Notes under the pieces: generated by a model | What the model saw: only the letters and a program-made list of their open reading frames with translations | Told to the model about the DNA's origin: nothing | Database searches by the model: none | Shown: positions 1-9,012 of the stretch, one piece after another | How positions within the stretch are numbered: the first letter of the stretch is position 1 | Layout: every line of letters begins with the position of its first letter | Program-made: the position numbers and the translations under genes | Source of the DNA: Anaerolineae bacterium | GTDB lineage: Bacteria > Chloroflexota > Anaerolineae > Promineifilales > Promineifilaceae | Direction: 5' to 3' | Assembly: GCA_019637635.1 (NCBI GenBank) | Contig: JAHBVI010000023.1 | Location: 1-64,000, forward strand | Length of the DNA: 64,000 nucleotides

Positions 1-848
1 ACGGCGTCGTCTTCCGTGCATAAGGATGTGTGGCTGAGAAGAACGCCAAACCCCGGTTTGGTAACGAATGTGCCATTGCCTAAAAAGGTACCAAGCAGGT
101 CATAAATTTCCACGGAATCGTCATCTACGATAATGATGTTGGCCGGCAGGATATGGACGCGGGCTTCGCCGGTCACGGCCGTTTCCAGCAGCGCCGTGCC
201 ATCTTCGCTATAGACCGTGACACTGTTGTTGTCAAAGAGATAGCTATACGGGGTGGGGGTGGCAGTGGGGGGGGGTGGTGCGGGGGGCTGGGGCTGTTCG
301 TGCGGCGGCACATGCTCCTGCTCACACAGCGGGTTCAACTCTGGCCTGGGAATGACCATTATTTCGACGGTGTAAGCGAATTGGGCATTGGCCGCGCCAA
401 AAACGCCGCCCATCGCCCCCACAGCCAGTGCCAGCGGGCTGCTATCTACAAAGCCGGGGCCATCGTCATCGTTGAGGGTGAGCAGAAGGCCCAACGGCCG
501 TTCCAGGGGATGACAATTCAAATGGTTATAGAGCAAAATGGGGTATGCGGCGGGAAACGGGGCGACCGGCGGCGCATTTACGGCTACCGTACCGGCGGCG
601 GGGATACGGCCGTCGCTGCCTTCGTGCCCCGGCTGCGCCAAAACCCAATCCAACCACAATTCGCCGGGATCATTCGCCTGGACGTTGTCCATGTCATCTA
701 ACACGTTGACGCCCAACAGCCAGACCACTTCCTGGAAGGCGGGTGGGCCGGGTGGGTCCAGGTGTGCCTGGAGATGGGCCGTGTTCATGCCGATGACGGC
801 CGTGAATAAACAAATACCAATCAACCATAGCCAGATTCGTTTTTTCAT
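1..848 (-). CDS. Secreted protein of unknown function, C-terminus cut by window edge
   Basis: The frame is open from an ATG at 848 to the window edge, about 282 residues, with no stop seen. An AGGAGA ribosome site lies about 6 bases upstream. The N-terminus (MKKRIWLWLIGICLFTAVIG) is a basic start followed by a hydrophobic stretch, so export is likely, as a signal peptide or an anchor. The exported part has an unremarkable globular region, then a proline/threonine-rich linker around residues 200-215 (PPAPPPPTATPTP), then a beta-rich segment with repeated acidic turns. No enzyme motif is visible and I do not recognise the family. The linker suggests a surface-exposed domain on a stalk. Confidence in the reading frame is good; function is unknown. 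Confidence 0.72.
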   Translation of the reverse strand, partial: MKKRIWLWLIGICLFTAVIGMNTAHLQAHLDPPGPPAFQEVVWLLGVNVLDDMDNVQANDPGELWLDWVLAQPGHEGSDGRIPAAGTVAVNAPPVAPFPAAYPILLYNHLNCHPLERPLGLLLTLNDDDGPGFVDSSPLALAVGAMGGVFGAANAQFAYTVEIMVIPRPELNPLCEQEHVPPHEQPQPPAPPPPTATPTPYSYLFDNNSVTVYSEDGTALLETAVTGEARVHILPANIIIVDDDSVEIYDLLGTFLGNGTFVTKPGFGVLLSHTSLCTEDDA

Positions 849-1240
849 TTCGTGTCTCCTGAAAATGTGTGTTCGTAGTCGGCGATTTATCGCCAGTCAC
901 TCTTACGCTCTTACCAAAGGGACGCACAACGGGTGGTAGACCTTTCCTTCAAGTTTTGGGGCATTAGGTTTTGTTGGCAATTCATTCTGTACCTGGGAAT
1001 GAATTCCCAGGCTGAGATAAAAAGTACGCTAAAGCGTACTGAAGGCGGCCTCTTTAACGTGCTTTTAGCACGTTTTTTATCTCAGACGCCGAATTCCATT
1101 CGGTGGCATCCGGTTCAATCATCAAATGTCAACACGCCCAAGATGAAACAGGTTGGCATAGAGCCAACTCCCCTGGGGACGCAGTCCCCAGGCTGCCATA
1201 AAAAACCCGCTCAAGCGCGTTGGAGGCTGTTCAGCTTATA
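849..1240. other. Intergenic region with a hairpin array
   Basis: No coding frame is convincing here; short plus-strand frames run through palindromes. The first ~140 bases are the divergent upstream region of the minus-strand secreted gene. The rest is the hairpin array described separately. Confidence 0.6.
992..1221. repeat. Array of six to seven short perfect hairpins
   Basis: Successive palindromes with 2-6 base loops: CCTGGGAAT/ATTCCCAGG (992-1011), AGTACGCT/AGCGTACT (1023-1040), AACGTGCT/AGCACGTT (1056-1074), CCGAAT/ATTCGG (1089-1103), GTTGGC/GCCAAC (1152-1168), CCTGGGGAC/GTCCCCAGG (1172-1192) and an imperfect one at 1204-1221. The second and third are enclosed by an outer arm pair (CTGAGATAAAA near 1012, TTTTATCTCAG near 1076), giving a branched fold. 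The same two inner hairpins recur, in the same order, at 8155-8206. Confidence 0.75.
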
Positions 1241-3676
1241 ATGACCGGTATGGATGATGAATGGCGCAACGAGGAGGCGGAGTGGACGGCAGTACTCACG
1301 CTTTCCCCCGAAGCCCTGGCCCAACTGGAACAAACGGAACTGTCCCGTTGGCGGCAGTGGCATGAGGAAGGGGTGGCGGCGTTAGCGGAACGATTACGTG
1401 GCGGTGACACGGCCGTTGAGCCAGACTTTTTACGGCTGCTAGAGCGATTGGGCAACCGGCTGCTGTTGGATGATCCTGAAGCGTTTGTGGCGCTGGTGAA
1501 CGGGGCTGCTGGTGTGCCCATCCGAGCGAGAGCGGGACAGCAGTTGCTCCACTACTTTGGCGGCGTGGCGTTGGGTTTGCAGGATCGGTATGAGGAGGCG
1601 CTGGCGGTTTTTGACGCCTTACTCGCGGCGGGGGAACTGGATGAGACGGTGTACGGCCGTGTCCTCAACTCCCGCGCCCTCTACTGCCGGGTCACCGGGC
1701 GGCTGCAAGAGGCGATCACCGGCTACCGGGCCAGTCTGGTCGTCTGGCAGCGGTTGGGCAACCGGCTGCGCGAAGGGATCGCCTGGCTCAATCTGGGCAT
1801 TGTGGCCTACCAGTTGCAACAATATGACCAGGGGGAAGCCGACCTGAACCAGGCCTTAGCCTGCTTTACAGAAACGGGATCAGGCCAGTGGACGGCAGCG
1901 GCGCAAAGTGGCCTGGGGCTGATCTACCGCGACCGGGGGCAGTGGGCGCAGGCGATGGCCTGTTTTGAGGCGGTGGCGGCGCGCCGCCGGGCGGACGGGG
2001 CCAGGGACTCGTTGGGGCGCATTCTGGTGAACATCAGTGAAGCCTACCTGATGCAGGGTCGTCTGGACGAAGCGGCGGCGGCAGCACAAGAGGCGCTCTC
2101 CTATTTGGAGACCAAAATTTACGCCATGAATGCCCATCTGGCGTTGGGGCTGGCGTGGCAGGTTGGGGGCGATCTACCGGCTGCGCATAGCCAGTTTGAG
2201 CTGGCATTGGCGCTGGCGCAGACGATTGGGCGGCAGGATATGGTAGCCGAGGTGCATATGCGCCTGGGGGATGTGCTGCGCCGGTTGGGTGATGCGGCGG
2301 CGGCGTTGTGGCAGTTTCGCGCCGGGGCCGGCGTCATTGAAGCCACCCGCACCCCGCTGCGGGAGGAGGGCATCAAGATCAGTTTGTTGGGTCGCTGGCA
2401 GCAGGTGTATGAGGCGTTGGTGCTGCATTGCCTGGACATGGATCGCGCGGCGGAGGCGTTTGCCTGGGCAGAGCGGGCGCGGGCGCGGGCCTTTGTGGAA
2501 GCGGTGGGGGGAGAGATGGGGCTGGCGGAAGAAATGGATGCGTTGTCGGATATACCGCCGGGCACGGCCGTGCTGTCTTACTTTACGACCGGGGTGTTGG
2601 ATCGGGAATTGCCCTGGCTGCAACAACTTGCAGCCGATAATCCGGTGCGGGCACACTTGCTGCCGCCGGCGCGAACGGTGTTGTTTAGTTTAACTTCGGA
2701 CGGATTAGCCGCTCATGTTTGCCCGCTTGATCCCAATGACCTGGCCTGGCGTTCACCCCGGCGGGATGATCGTCGCCGCTTTTTGGACACGGCCGTTTGC
2801 CGCGCCCTGCATGATGCACTTTTGTCGCCAGAGATTGTCACCGGTCAGCAGCACATCGTAATTGCGCCCCATGGCCCGCTGCATGAAGTCCCCTTTGCGG
2901 CGCTGTTGGATGTGGGGGGACGGCCGTTTGTGCAGCCGGATAGCCCATTGTTGACCTTTACGCCCAGTGTCACCTTCTGGCAGCGTGCCCGGCAGCGGCC
3001 TGGCGATGCGCCCGCCGGTTTGTGCCTGGCGGTAGGGTACAAAGGGGAAAACCAGGTATTGCGTCACACAGAAGCAGAAGCGCATTTTATAGCGATGGTG
3101 ACGGACGGGGAAGTATGGGTGGGGGGGCAGCCCAAAGCCGCGGCTCTGGCCGAGAGAGGGGGGCAGTTCCGCTGGTTGCATGTGGCCTGCCACGGCCGTT
3201 TTGATCCGCTATCTCCACTTGATTCTTACCTGGAAACAGGGGCGGAGGAACGGCTGACGGCGCGGCAGGTGTTGGCCTGGCGGCTGCCGGTGGAATTGGT
3301 GACGCTGAGTGCCTGCCAGACCGGCGTGAGCCAGGTGCAGCGCGGCGACGAACCCATGGGGCTGGTGCGCGCTTTCCTGACGGCGGGGGCGGGGGCGGTG
3401 TTGGTGAGCCAGTGGGCGGTGGCCGACTGGCCGACTTTTCTGCTGATGCGCCGGTTTTACCAGGAACTCATGGCGGGGGACGTGGCCGCCGCGGCTCTGC
3501 ACGCGGCGCAGTGCTGGCTGCAATCGGTGACGGTGGCTGACCTGCAAACCTTCACGCCCACGCTGCCCGGCGGCGCGGATGAGGCGGTAAACTGGCTGGC
3601 GGGAAAGGAGGAGGCGGCACGGCCGTTTGCCCACCCGCGTTATTGGGCTGCCTTTGTGTTGGTGCAAGGCATGTAA
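1241..3676 (+). CDS. TPR-CHAT protein (caspase-like peptidase domain)
   Basis: A protein of 811 residues. Residues ~60-400 are a run of tetratricopeptide-type helical repeats (for example LNLGIVAYQLQQYDQGEADL). The C-terminal ~280 residues form a CHAT domain, a clan CD (caspase/separase-like) peptidase fold. The catalytic dyad is visible: His ~651 in HVACHG and Cys ~692 in LSACQTG. The end (GLVRAFLTAGAGAVLVSQWAV) is also typical of CHAT proteins. It is presumably a cytoplasmic, TPR-regulated protease; the substrate is unknown. It converges, 11 bases apart, on the VCBS/PKD gene. The anti-sigma-like protein and ECF sigma factor lie beyond that gene, a context often seen for CHAT genes. ATG 1241 is chosen; ATG 1250 and an upstream TTG at 1220 are alternatives. 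The TTG lies inside a hairpin. Confidence 0.88.
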   Translation: MTGMDDEWRNEEAEWTAVLTLSPEALAQLEQTELSRWRQWHEEGVAALAERLRGGDTAVEPDFLRLLERLGNRLLLDDPEAFVALVNGAAGVPIRARAGQQLLHYFGGVALGLQDRYEEALAVFDALLAAGELDETVYGRVLNSRALYCRVTGRLQEAITGYRASLVVWQRLGNRLREGIAWLNLGIVAYQLQQYDQGEADLNQALACFTETGSGQWTAAAQSGLGLIYRDRGQWAQAMACFEAVAARRRADGARDSLGRILVNISEAYLMQGRLDEAAAAAQEALSYLETKIYAMNAHLALGLAWQVGGDLPAAHSQFELALALAQTIGRQDMVAEVHMRLGDVLRRLGDAAAALWQFRAGAGVIEATRTPLREEGIKISLLGRWQQVYEALVLHCLDMDRAAEAFAWAERARARAFVEAVGGEMGLAEEMDALSDIPPGTAVLSYFTTGVLDRELPWLQQLAADNPVRAHLLPPARTVLFSLTSDGLAAHVCPLDPNDLAWRSPRRDDRRRFLDTAVCRALHDALLSPEIVTGQQHIVIAPHGPLHEVPFAALLDVGGRPFVQPDSPLLTFTPSVTFWQRARQRPGDAPAGLCLAVGYKGENQVLRHTEAEAHFIAMVTDGEVWVGGQPKAAALAERGGQFRWLHVACHGRFDPLSPLDSYLETGAEERLTARQVLAWRLPVELVTLSACQTGVSQVQRGDEPMGLVRAFLTAGAGAVLVSQWAVADWPTFLLMRRFYQELMAGDVAAAALHAAQCWLQSVTVADLQTFTPTLPGGADEAVNWLAGKEEAARPFAHPRYWAAFVLVQGM

Positions 3677-3687
3677 ATGTTGCCTGA

Positions 3688-6600
3688 TTACGGCAGCCAG
3701 ATGAGCCAGACCTCCGTGGCGTGGACAAGTCCGCCGTAAGTGTCCTGATAGACAATTGTCACCGAGCGCCCGGCAATGTTGGCAATTACGCTATGAGGTA
3801 TTTCAACGAGAGCGGGTATGGGGTTGGGGGCATTTTCTTCAGCAAAGGTGTAGGTAAAATAGGTGGTGTTGCCGGATTGGATGGTAAGCTTGTCATCAAT
3901 GACGATGGGCTGTAACTGGTCAGGGGCGGCTGAGAAGTAATAAGCGCCGCTGGTTGGCAAATCATCAGGAAGCCGCACATTGGTGACAAAGAAGATTTCC
4001 CCTACCTGTTGTACGGGGCGCGCAGGGATGGCGGGGCTGATGTGCAAGGGTAATGCAGGGGGCGTCTCGGCCATTCGTTTGATCAAGGGCAAATAAATAA
4101 CATGGGGAATGGGCGGCGCTTCAACCGTATAAACATTAACCATGGTGGCGGCGTTCATGTGGCCGGCTGTGTTGCTGGCAGTGACCACGGCCGTGTAAGT
4201 TCCCGTCAGGGCATAAGTATATGTGACGATGGCTCCTGTCAGGATTGTGCCATCACCCAGATTCCAGGTGTAAATAGCATTGCTGCCAGAGGTGATGGCC
4301 GCCGATAGAACGGTTGTATTGCCTAACAGAGTTGGCCCATCGTTGACGGCTGTTAACCCGACGATTGCTTCGTCTATCACTTCGATAAGCGTGGTCGTTG
4401 CCAACGTGTTGGTGGAGTTGGTGGCGGTAACGACGGCCGTATACAGCCCCACCGCTGGAAACTGGTGGTTCAGCGTTGCCCCACTGCCGGTAGTGCCATC
4501 ACCCAAGTCCCATAGGTACGTTACATTGCCACCACTGCTGATGGTGGCGGTGAGTGCGGTCACAGCGCCAATCACAGTGGGGCTATCATTGACGGCCGCT
4601 AGACCGGCAATGGCTTCATCTGTGATTATCACAGTAGTCGGGGTGGTAAGGGCGCTCACCAGGTTGGTTGCCGTGACGACGGCCGTGTACGTGCCAATAG
4701 CCGGATAGTTATGGACAATTGACATACCACTGCCGGTGGAACCATCACCTAAATCCCAGGTGTACGACACGTCTGTCCCTGTGGCGACGGTAGCAGCCAG
4801 GGAGGTGGCATTCCCTAGTGGAGTGGGGCTGTCATTCCAGGCTATGAGGCCAGAAATAGGAGCAAGGATCTGAACGGTGGTGTTGGCAGTGACACTGTTT
4901 GTGGAATTGCTGGCAGTAATGACGGCTGTATACGTGCCTGCGGCTGGATATTGATGGGAAACAATTGGCCCATTACCCATTGCGCCGTTACCCAAATCCC
5001 AGGTGTAACTTACGTTTGTGCCACTACTGATAGTCGCTGTGAGCGTGGTATGGTGGCCTAATGTGGTGGGGCTGTCGTTTACGGCCGTTAGCCCTGTAAT
5101 CGCCTCATCAACAATTGTCACTGTAGTTTGGGCTGTCTGACTGCTGAGCGAATTGGTAGCCGTGACAGTAGCAGTATAGGTTCCAACTGCCGGGTAAATC
5201 TGGTTGGCGTGAGGGCCGCTGCCTGTGCTGCCGTCACCAAAATCCCAAGAAAATAACACGTTTGTCCCGGCAGCCACGGTGGCCGTCAGGGTAGTGATCT
5301 GGTTTATCAAGGTTGGACTATCATTAACGGCCGTTAACCCATCCACTGCTTCATCAATGATAGTAACACTGGTTTGTACAGTCTGGCTGCCGACGGAATT
5401 GCTGGCGGTGAGGACGGCCGTGTAGACGCCAACGGCCGGATAGGTATGGCCTATATTTGGCCCGCTGCCTGTGCTGCCGTCACCGAAAGCCCAGGTATAT
5501 GACACATCGTTGCCGGTGACGATGCTCCCCGTCAGGGTGGTAGTATTCCCGAGTACAGTAGGGCTATCATTGGTTGCCGTCAGACCAGAAATGATGGAGG
5601 CGTCAATGCGCAGGCAAGCAGGGGCTGTGTTAATGACACCGTTGCCAGTACCCCGAAAGGTTAATGGGAATGCGCCTGACCCTGTCAGGACAGGTGTCGT
5701 AATAGTAAACACGGTTTGGGCAGCCGGTGTAACTGGGTTTGGCGCGAAAGTATAGCTGGAACCAGGCGGCAGCCCTTCAATCGTCAAGGTGACAGCGCCG
5801 TTAAAACCCTGACCAGGGTTCAATATGAGTGTTCCTGTGAAGGTAGCTCCTGGCAGTTTCACAAATCGGTCTGGAGTTGACGCCACAGTAAAAGACGGCA
5901 AGTTGTTATAAAGAATCACCAGACCATTGTTGTAATCGGCCAGACCCACATCGGGCGCTCCGTCGTTGTTGATGTCGCCAACTTCCAATCCTTGCGGCCC
6001 ATAATGGGAAGCGTAGGGAACAGGGTACAATACATAAGGGGCCAGAGTGCCATTTGCCTGTTGCAGAAAAACGCCAACCCGTACCCAACCGCCATGTGCC
6101 ACAATAACATCTAAACGGCCGTCCAAATTGACATCAGCAATTTCTACGGGTTCGGGAATATCAAAAGCATTATAGGTTGCCTGTAAGGTCAGTGTGCCGG
6201 TGATAGTTTGGGCGAAAACAGAAATCTTGGATGAAGGTCGGTTACCGCCATAGGCAACCACGACATCGTCCAGACCGTCCCCCGTCACATCGCCAACTGC
6301 CACACCGCCTCTGAATGAAGCGGAAAGGGTATATGGAACGGGTGGGTAAAATCCGCCAGATGGGTTCTGCAAAAAGACAGATAATAAAGGCGTTTGCCCC
6401 TGCCCGTTCATCTTAACAATATCAATCAACCCATCGTTGTTAACATCGCCCGTATCAATATCGTCCCAACCCGCTTGTGGTGAACTGTAAGTGGTACTTT
6501 GGAGTGTACCGTTTGGCTGTTGGATAAAAGTGCGAATATTACCGGCATTCCAGTGGGAAACAGCCACATCATCCAGACAATTGTTATTCAAATCCCCGGT

Positions 6601-7155
6601 AGCCACAGAGTCTGGTCCGGTGCTGGCAGCATAGGTCACTTGCGAACCCATAGTACCGTCAGCTTGTTGTAAAAGAACGCCGATATTGTTGTTACTAAAA
6701 TTACCAACAACCACATCTTGCAGGCCATCATTATTAAAATCACCAACTGCCAAACTCTCTGGACGGCTGCCCGTACTGTATGCAATTGCAGTTCCTAAAC
6801 CACCGTTTGGTTGCTGCAAAAGTATACGTAAACCGCTTGGGTAGTTGCTTACAGCTACATCACGCCAGCCATCATTATTGAAATCGGCAAACCCTACGGC
6901 ATCAGGCGATGGCCCTGCCGGGTAAGTAACATAGGGATAATATCCGTCAGGCGATAAGTATGGGGGTTCTTGTGGTGATGACAATGTGGGTAATAGGCGA
7001 GTTCTGTCTGCGGACAACGGCCGTCCATAAACATCGAGCAGCACATCGTTTTGCTGGGCGCTTGTACGCATGGCCCAAACCAGCCATAAAAGAGAAAGCA
7101 TGACACTGCTAATAATCAGAATAATACGAACATGGCTGTTTTTTTTGATTGACAT
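3688..7155 (-). CDS. Large surface protein: signal peptide, seven VCBS/FG-GAP repeats, six PKD domains
   Basis: A 1155-residue exported protein. An uncleaved or cleavable signal segment spans residues ~8-32. About seven FG-GAP/VCBS-type repeats follow (cores such as VGDFNNDGLQDVVVGN), each with a DxNxDGxxD calcium-loop pattern, which suggests an integrin-like beta-propeller. After a linker come six tandem PKD-like domains of ~82 residues (cores GLTAVNDSPT and YTWDLGDGSTGSG), so the DNA is a ~246 bp tandem repeat over about 4120-5590. The last ~130 residues start with VIYLPLIKR and form a unique domain. The role is inferred as adhesion or extracellular scaffold. Start: the ATG at 7155 directly precedes the signal segment and has GGGAG upstream; an in-frame start at 7197 would add a polar tail. 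It ends 11 bases from the TPR-CHAT stop. Confidence 0.88.
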   Translation of the reverse strand: MSIKKNSHVRIILIISSVMLSLLWLVWAMRTSAQQNDVLLDVYGRPLSADRTRLLPTLSSPQEPPYLSPDGYYPYVTYPAGPSPDAVGFADFNNDGWRDVAVSNYPSGLRILLQQPNGGLGTAIAYSTGSRPESLAVGDFNNDGLQDVVVGNFSNNNIGVLLQQADGTMGSQVTYAASTGPDSVATGDLNNNCLDDVAVSHWNAGNIRTFIQQPNGTLQSTTYSSPQAGWDDIDTGDVNNDGLIDIVKMNGQGQTPLLSVFLQNPSGGFYPPVPYTLSASFRGGVAVGDVTGDGLDDVVVAYGGNRPSSKISVFAQTITGTLTLQATYNAFDIPEPVEIADVNLDGRLDVIVAHGGWVRVGVFLQQANGTLAPYVLYPVPYASHYGPQGLEVGDINNDGAPDVGLADYNNGLVILYNNLPSFTVASTPDRFVKLPGATFTGTLILNPGQGFNGAVTLTIEGLPPGSSYTFAPNPVTPAAQTVFTITTPVLTGSGAFPLTFRGTGNGVINTAPACLRIDASIISGLTATNDSPTVLGNTTTLTGSIVTGNDVSYTWAFGDGSTGSGPNIGHTYPAVGVYTAVLTASNSVGSQTVQTSVTIIDEAVDGLTAVNDSPTLINQITTLTATVAAGTNVLFSWDFGDGSTGSGPHANQIYPAVGTYTATVTATNSLSSQTAQTTVTIVDEAITGLTAVNDSPTTLGHHTTLTATISSGTNVSYTWDLGNGAMGNGPIVSHQYPAAGTYTAVITASNSTNSVTANTTVQILAPISGLIAWNDSPTPLGNATSLAATVATGTDVSYTWDLGDGSTGSGMSIVHNYPAIGTYTAVVTATNLVSALTTPTTVIITDEAIAGLAAVNDSPTVIGAVTALTATISSGGNVTYLWDLGDGTTGSGATLNHQFPAVGLYTAVVTATNSTNTLATTTLIEVIDEAIVGLTAVNDGPTLLGNTTVLSAAITSGSNAIYTWNLGDGTILTGAIVTYTYALTGTYTAVVTASNTAGHMNAATMVNVYTVEAPPIPHVIYLPLIKRMAETPPALPLHISPAIPARPVQQVGEIFFVTNVRLPDDLPTSGAYYFSAAPDQLQPIVIDDKLTIQSGNTTYFTYTFAEENAPNPIPALVEIPHSVIANIAGRSVTIVYQDTYGGLVHATEVWLIWLP
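4120..5590. repeat. Six tandem ~246 bp units encoding PKD domains
   Basis: Each unit encodes one ~82-residue PKD domain, starting near GLTAVNDSPT and ending near TVTIVDEA. The units have diverged in DNA but keep length and phase, so they are old duplications rather than a recent expansion. Confidence 0.75.
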
Positions 7156-7351
7156 GGGTGATTCATCTCCCGTATTGGCACTTTTACTACTGAACAACCA
7201 AAGGGTGATCAGATTCTAAAGGTAGACAGCAAATATAATAACAAAAGTCACAAAGATCGCATAGCGGACTTTGGTCAGTGCAGCAATTCTTAAGATGGCT
7301 TGTTCACCGCCGGCGATGGCAAAGCTATCTGGGCAAATCTATCTGGGGGAG

Positions 7352-8071
7352 CTATTCAATGATTGTTATTGATAAGGCAGCAAGGCCGTTCACCGGAATA
7401 TGGGGAAAGGTGGCCACGCCCCAGGGGTTGGTGGTTTGTTGGTTGGTGTGGTCGGGGAGTTGCAGGGTGACGGTGAATCCGGCCAGGTGAGGCCAGGCAC
7501 GGCCGTGTGGCTGCACCCATACTTCCACCAGACAATCCGTTGGAGATTGGGCGTCGCGGTAGACCAGCAGTTTGAAGGGAATGTCTGATTGCAGCGATTC
7601 GTCCGGCTCCAACGCCAGCAGCAATTCTGCATAACGCTCTTCATCGGACGAGGCACGGAGGGGGATGGGGGTGATTTGTGGTTGCAGCAGTGGCAGTAGA
7701 TCGGCCGTGAGGCGGATACGCCAGCCATTGCCCCATTTTTCTACGGCCGTGCGCAACCGCTCCCCCAGCGAAGGTACGGTGGGAGTTGGCGTCAGGAAGG
7801 AGAGGTCGGGCAATCGGGGGTTTTGTAGGGAGGGCAGGGTATTGGTCTGGTCGGCCAGGGCCAGGCGGTACAGACGGCCGTAGGCCGCGGCGCACGTCAG
7901 GCAGCCGTCCAGGTGGGTGGCGATGTGGGGGAAAACAGAGAAGGGGGCGCCGTCCATCTGCGCCGCCACATAGTCACCAAGCTGCGCTAACACGGCGTCA
8001 CAAGTGGCATCATCGTCTGTCACCTGCAATGCCGCCCGTAACTGTTTGTATGCTGCCCATTCATCGGTCAT
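7352..8071 (-). CDS. Putative zinc-finger anti-sigma-like protein
   Basis: A 239-residue soluble protein. Near residues 49-60 it has H-x3-H-x4-C-x2-C (HIATHLDGCLTC), the pattern of the zf-HC2/ZAS zinc-binding anti-sigma domain. Two-thirds of the protein follows as a beta-rich region without recognisable motifs and no membrane segment, unlike membrane-anchored ZAS anti-sigmas. It lies 269 bases downstream of, and on the same strand as, the ECF sigma gene, which supports a role in binding that factor; this is inference. The start at 8071 has AAGGTCAGG just upstream. The hairpin array at 8118-8237 separates it from the sigma gene. It could instead be a target of the sigma factor with only a vestigial finger. 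Confidence 0.62.
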   Translation of the reverse strand: MTDEWAAYKQLRAALQVTDDDATCDAVLAQLGDYVAAQMDGAPFSVFPHIATHLDGCLTCAAAYGRLYRLALADQTNTLPSLQNPRLPDLSFLTPTPTVPSLGERLRTAVEKWGNGWRIRLTADLLPLLQPQITPIPLRASSDEERYAELLLALEPDESLQSDIPFKLLVYRDAQSPTDCLVEVWVQPHGRAWPHLAGFTVTLQLPDHTNQQTTNPWGVATFPHIPVNGLAALSITIIE

Positions 8072-8340
8072 CCTGACCTTCTCCTATCGGCAAATCTCAA
8101 TTTGACTTATCGGCCGCCAACGCCGCCGATTGGAAATCGGCGTCTGCTATACAAAACACGCTAAAGCGTGTTAATGAGTGTTGCGTTTAACGTGCTTCAG
8201 CACGTTTCCTGTATCAGCCTATGAATTCATTCATAGGCAAGGACGGTCGAAATGAGAGTTGCTGTTCTCCTATCTAAAAAGACGTTCGTGATGGCGGATT
8301 CCTTTCCCGGCAAAAGCAATGGGTGATGAGGAAAATCGCC
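8072..8340. other. Intergenic gap between sigma and anti-sigma-like genes
   Basis: No frame is convincing. The middle is filled by the hairpin array at 8118-8237. Any minus-strand transcript running from the sigma gene to the anti-sigma-like gene would have to cross all four hairpins. Confidence 0.6.
8118..8237. repeat. Array of four short perfect hairpins (same family as 992-1221)
   Basis: CGCCGATT/AATCGGCG (8124-8142), AACACGCT/AGCGTGTT (8155-8172), AACGTGCT/AGCACGTT (8189-8206) and CCTATGAAT/ATTCATAGG (8218-8237), each with a 2-3 base loop. The second and third hairpins match their counterparts in the array at 992-1221 in sequence, order and spacing, although the outer hairpins differ. 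Confidence 0.75.
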
Positions 8341-8952
8341 CTACGGTACCTCCAACAAGGCTAATAACGGCGGCCACTGGCGCAGTTTGGCGATGTTTTT
8401 GGCGCGTGTTACCTGGATGTGGTTGGGCAGCACGGCCGTGCCCACCCGTTTGCTTTCCAGAGCAGCCAATACATCATCCGGTAATTCTTGCAGGTAGCGG
8501 CCAATGACCACCCGGCGAGAGCGGTCGCTAATGGGGGCGCGTTGTAGGGCAGCATAGAGGTCTTGCAGGTGGGCGGCGACGGCCGTTTGCTCTTCTAACA
8601 GCGGCTGCGCCAGCGCCGCGCCGCTTAAAACAACGTCCAGGTCATCTTCGGCGGCAAAAGTCAGCCGGGCGCGGCGGCGTAGGGTGTCAATCGCCACGTG
8701 GCTGGCAATTTGCCTGGCCCACACGCGGAAGGCCGCCGGTTCGCGGCATTCACCCAGCCGTTGGTGGATGCGAATGAGCGCGGTTTGGGCGCAATCTTGC
8801 GCCATCGCCTCGGCTTCTGGCTGATCATACACCACTTGCAGTGCCACCCGGCTGAGATAGACAAACAGGGCGCTGTAGGCGTCAGGCTCGGCGTGTTGGC
8901 AGGCGTTGTACCAGGTGGCGCTGTCTGTGAATGCAGCAGAGGGGGGATTCAT
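8341..8952 (-). CDS. ECF-type RNA polymerase sigma factor
   Basis: A 203-residue protein with a sigma-70 region 2 around residues 20-95 (YSALFVYLSRVALQ, later FRVWARQIASHVAIDTLRRR, the usual region 2.3-2.4 helix) and a C-terminal region-4-like helix-turn-helix (residues ~135-195, ending in VTRAKNIAKLRQ). It would direct polymerase to alternative promoters, probably under control of the zinc-finger protein encoded downstream. The ATG at 8952 is taken as start because the frame upstream runs into a terminator hairpin. No ribosome site fits, so translation may be leaderless or weak. It sits immediately behind the cold-shock gene's terminator, only 4 bases after the T-run. Confidence 0.8.
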   Translation of the reverse strand: MNPPSAAFTDSATWYNACQHAEPDAYSALFVYLSRVALQVVYDQPEAEAMAQDCAQTALIRIHQRLGECREPAAFRVWARQIASHVAIDTLRRRARLTFAAEDDLDVVLSGAALAQPLLEEQTAVAAHLQDLYAALQRAPISDRSRRVVIGRYLQELPDDVLAALESKRVGTAVLPNHIQVTRAKNIAKLRQWPPLLALLEVP

Positions 8953-8956
8953 AGGT

Positions 8957-8993
8957 AAAAAAATAGCACACAAAACTGTGTGCTACTTTTTTT
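8957..8993 (-). terminator. Intrinsic terminator of the cold-shock gene (bidirectional form)
   Basis: Stem TAGCACAC/GTGTGCTA with a 6-base loop, followed by seven T on the minus strand (8963-8957) and by CTTTTTTT on the plus strand. It is 20 bases past the cold-shock stop codon. The minus-strand T-run ends 4 bases before the sigma-factor ATG. Confidence 0.88.
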
Positions 8994-9012
8994 GCGTTAT
9001 CTATCTGTCTGG

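Noticed and set aside
1220..1240. TTG 1220 as start of the TPR-CHAT gene
   Set aside because: It lies in the last hairpin of an array and has no ribosome site; ATG 1241 is preferred.
1241..3676. TPR-CHAT protein as part of a CRISPR type III-E (Craspase) or gasdermin defence system
   Set aside because: No Cas7-11-like effector, CRISPR array or gasdermin-like small gene is adjacent; the sigma/anti-sigma-like context fits better.
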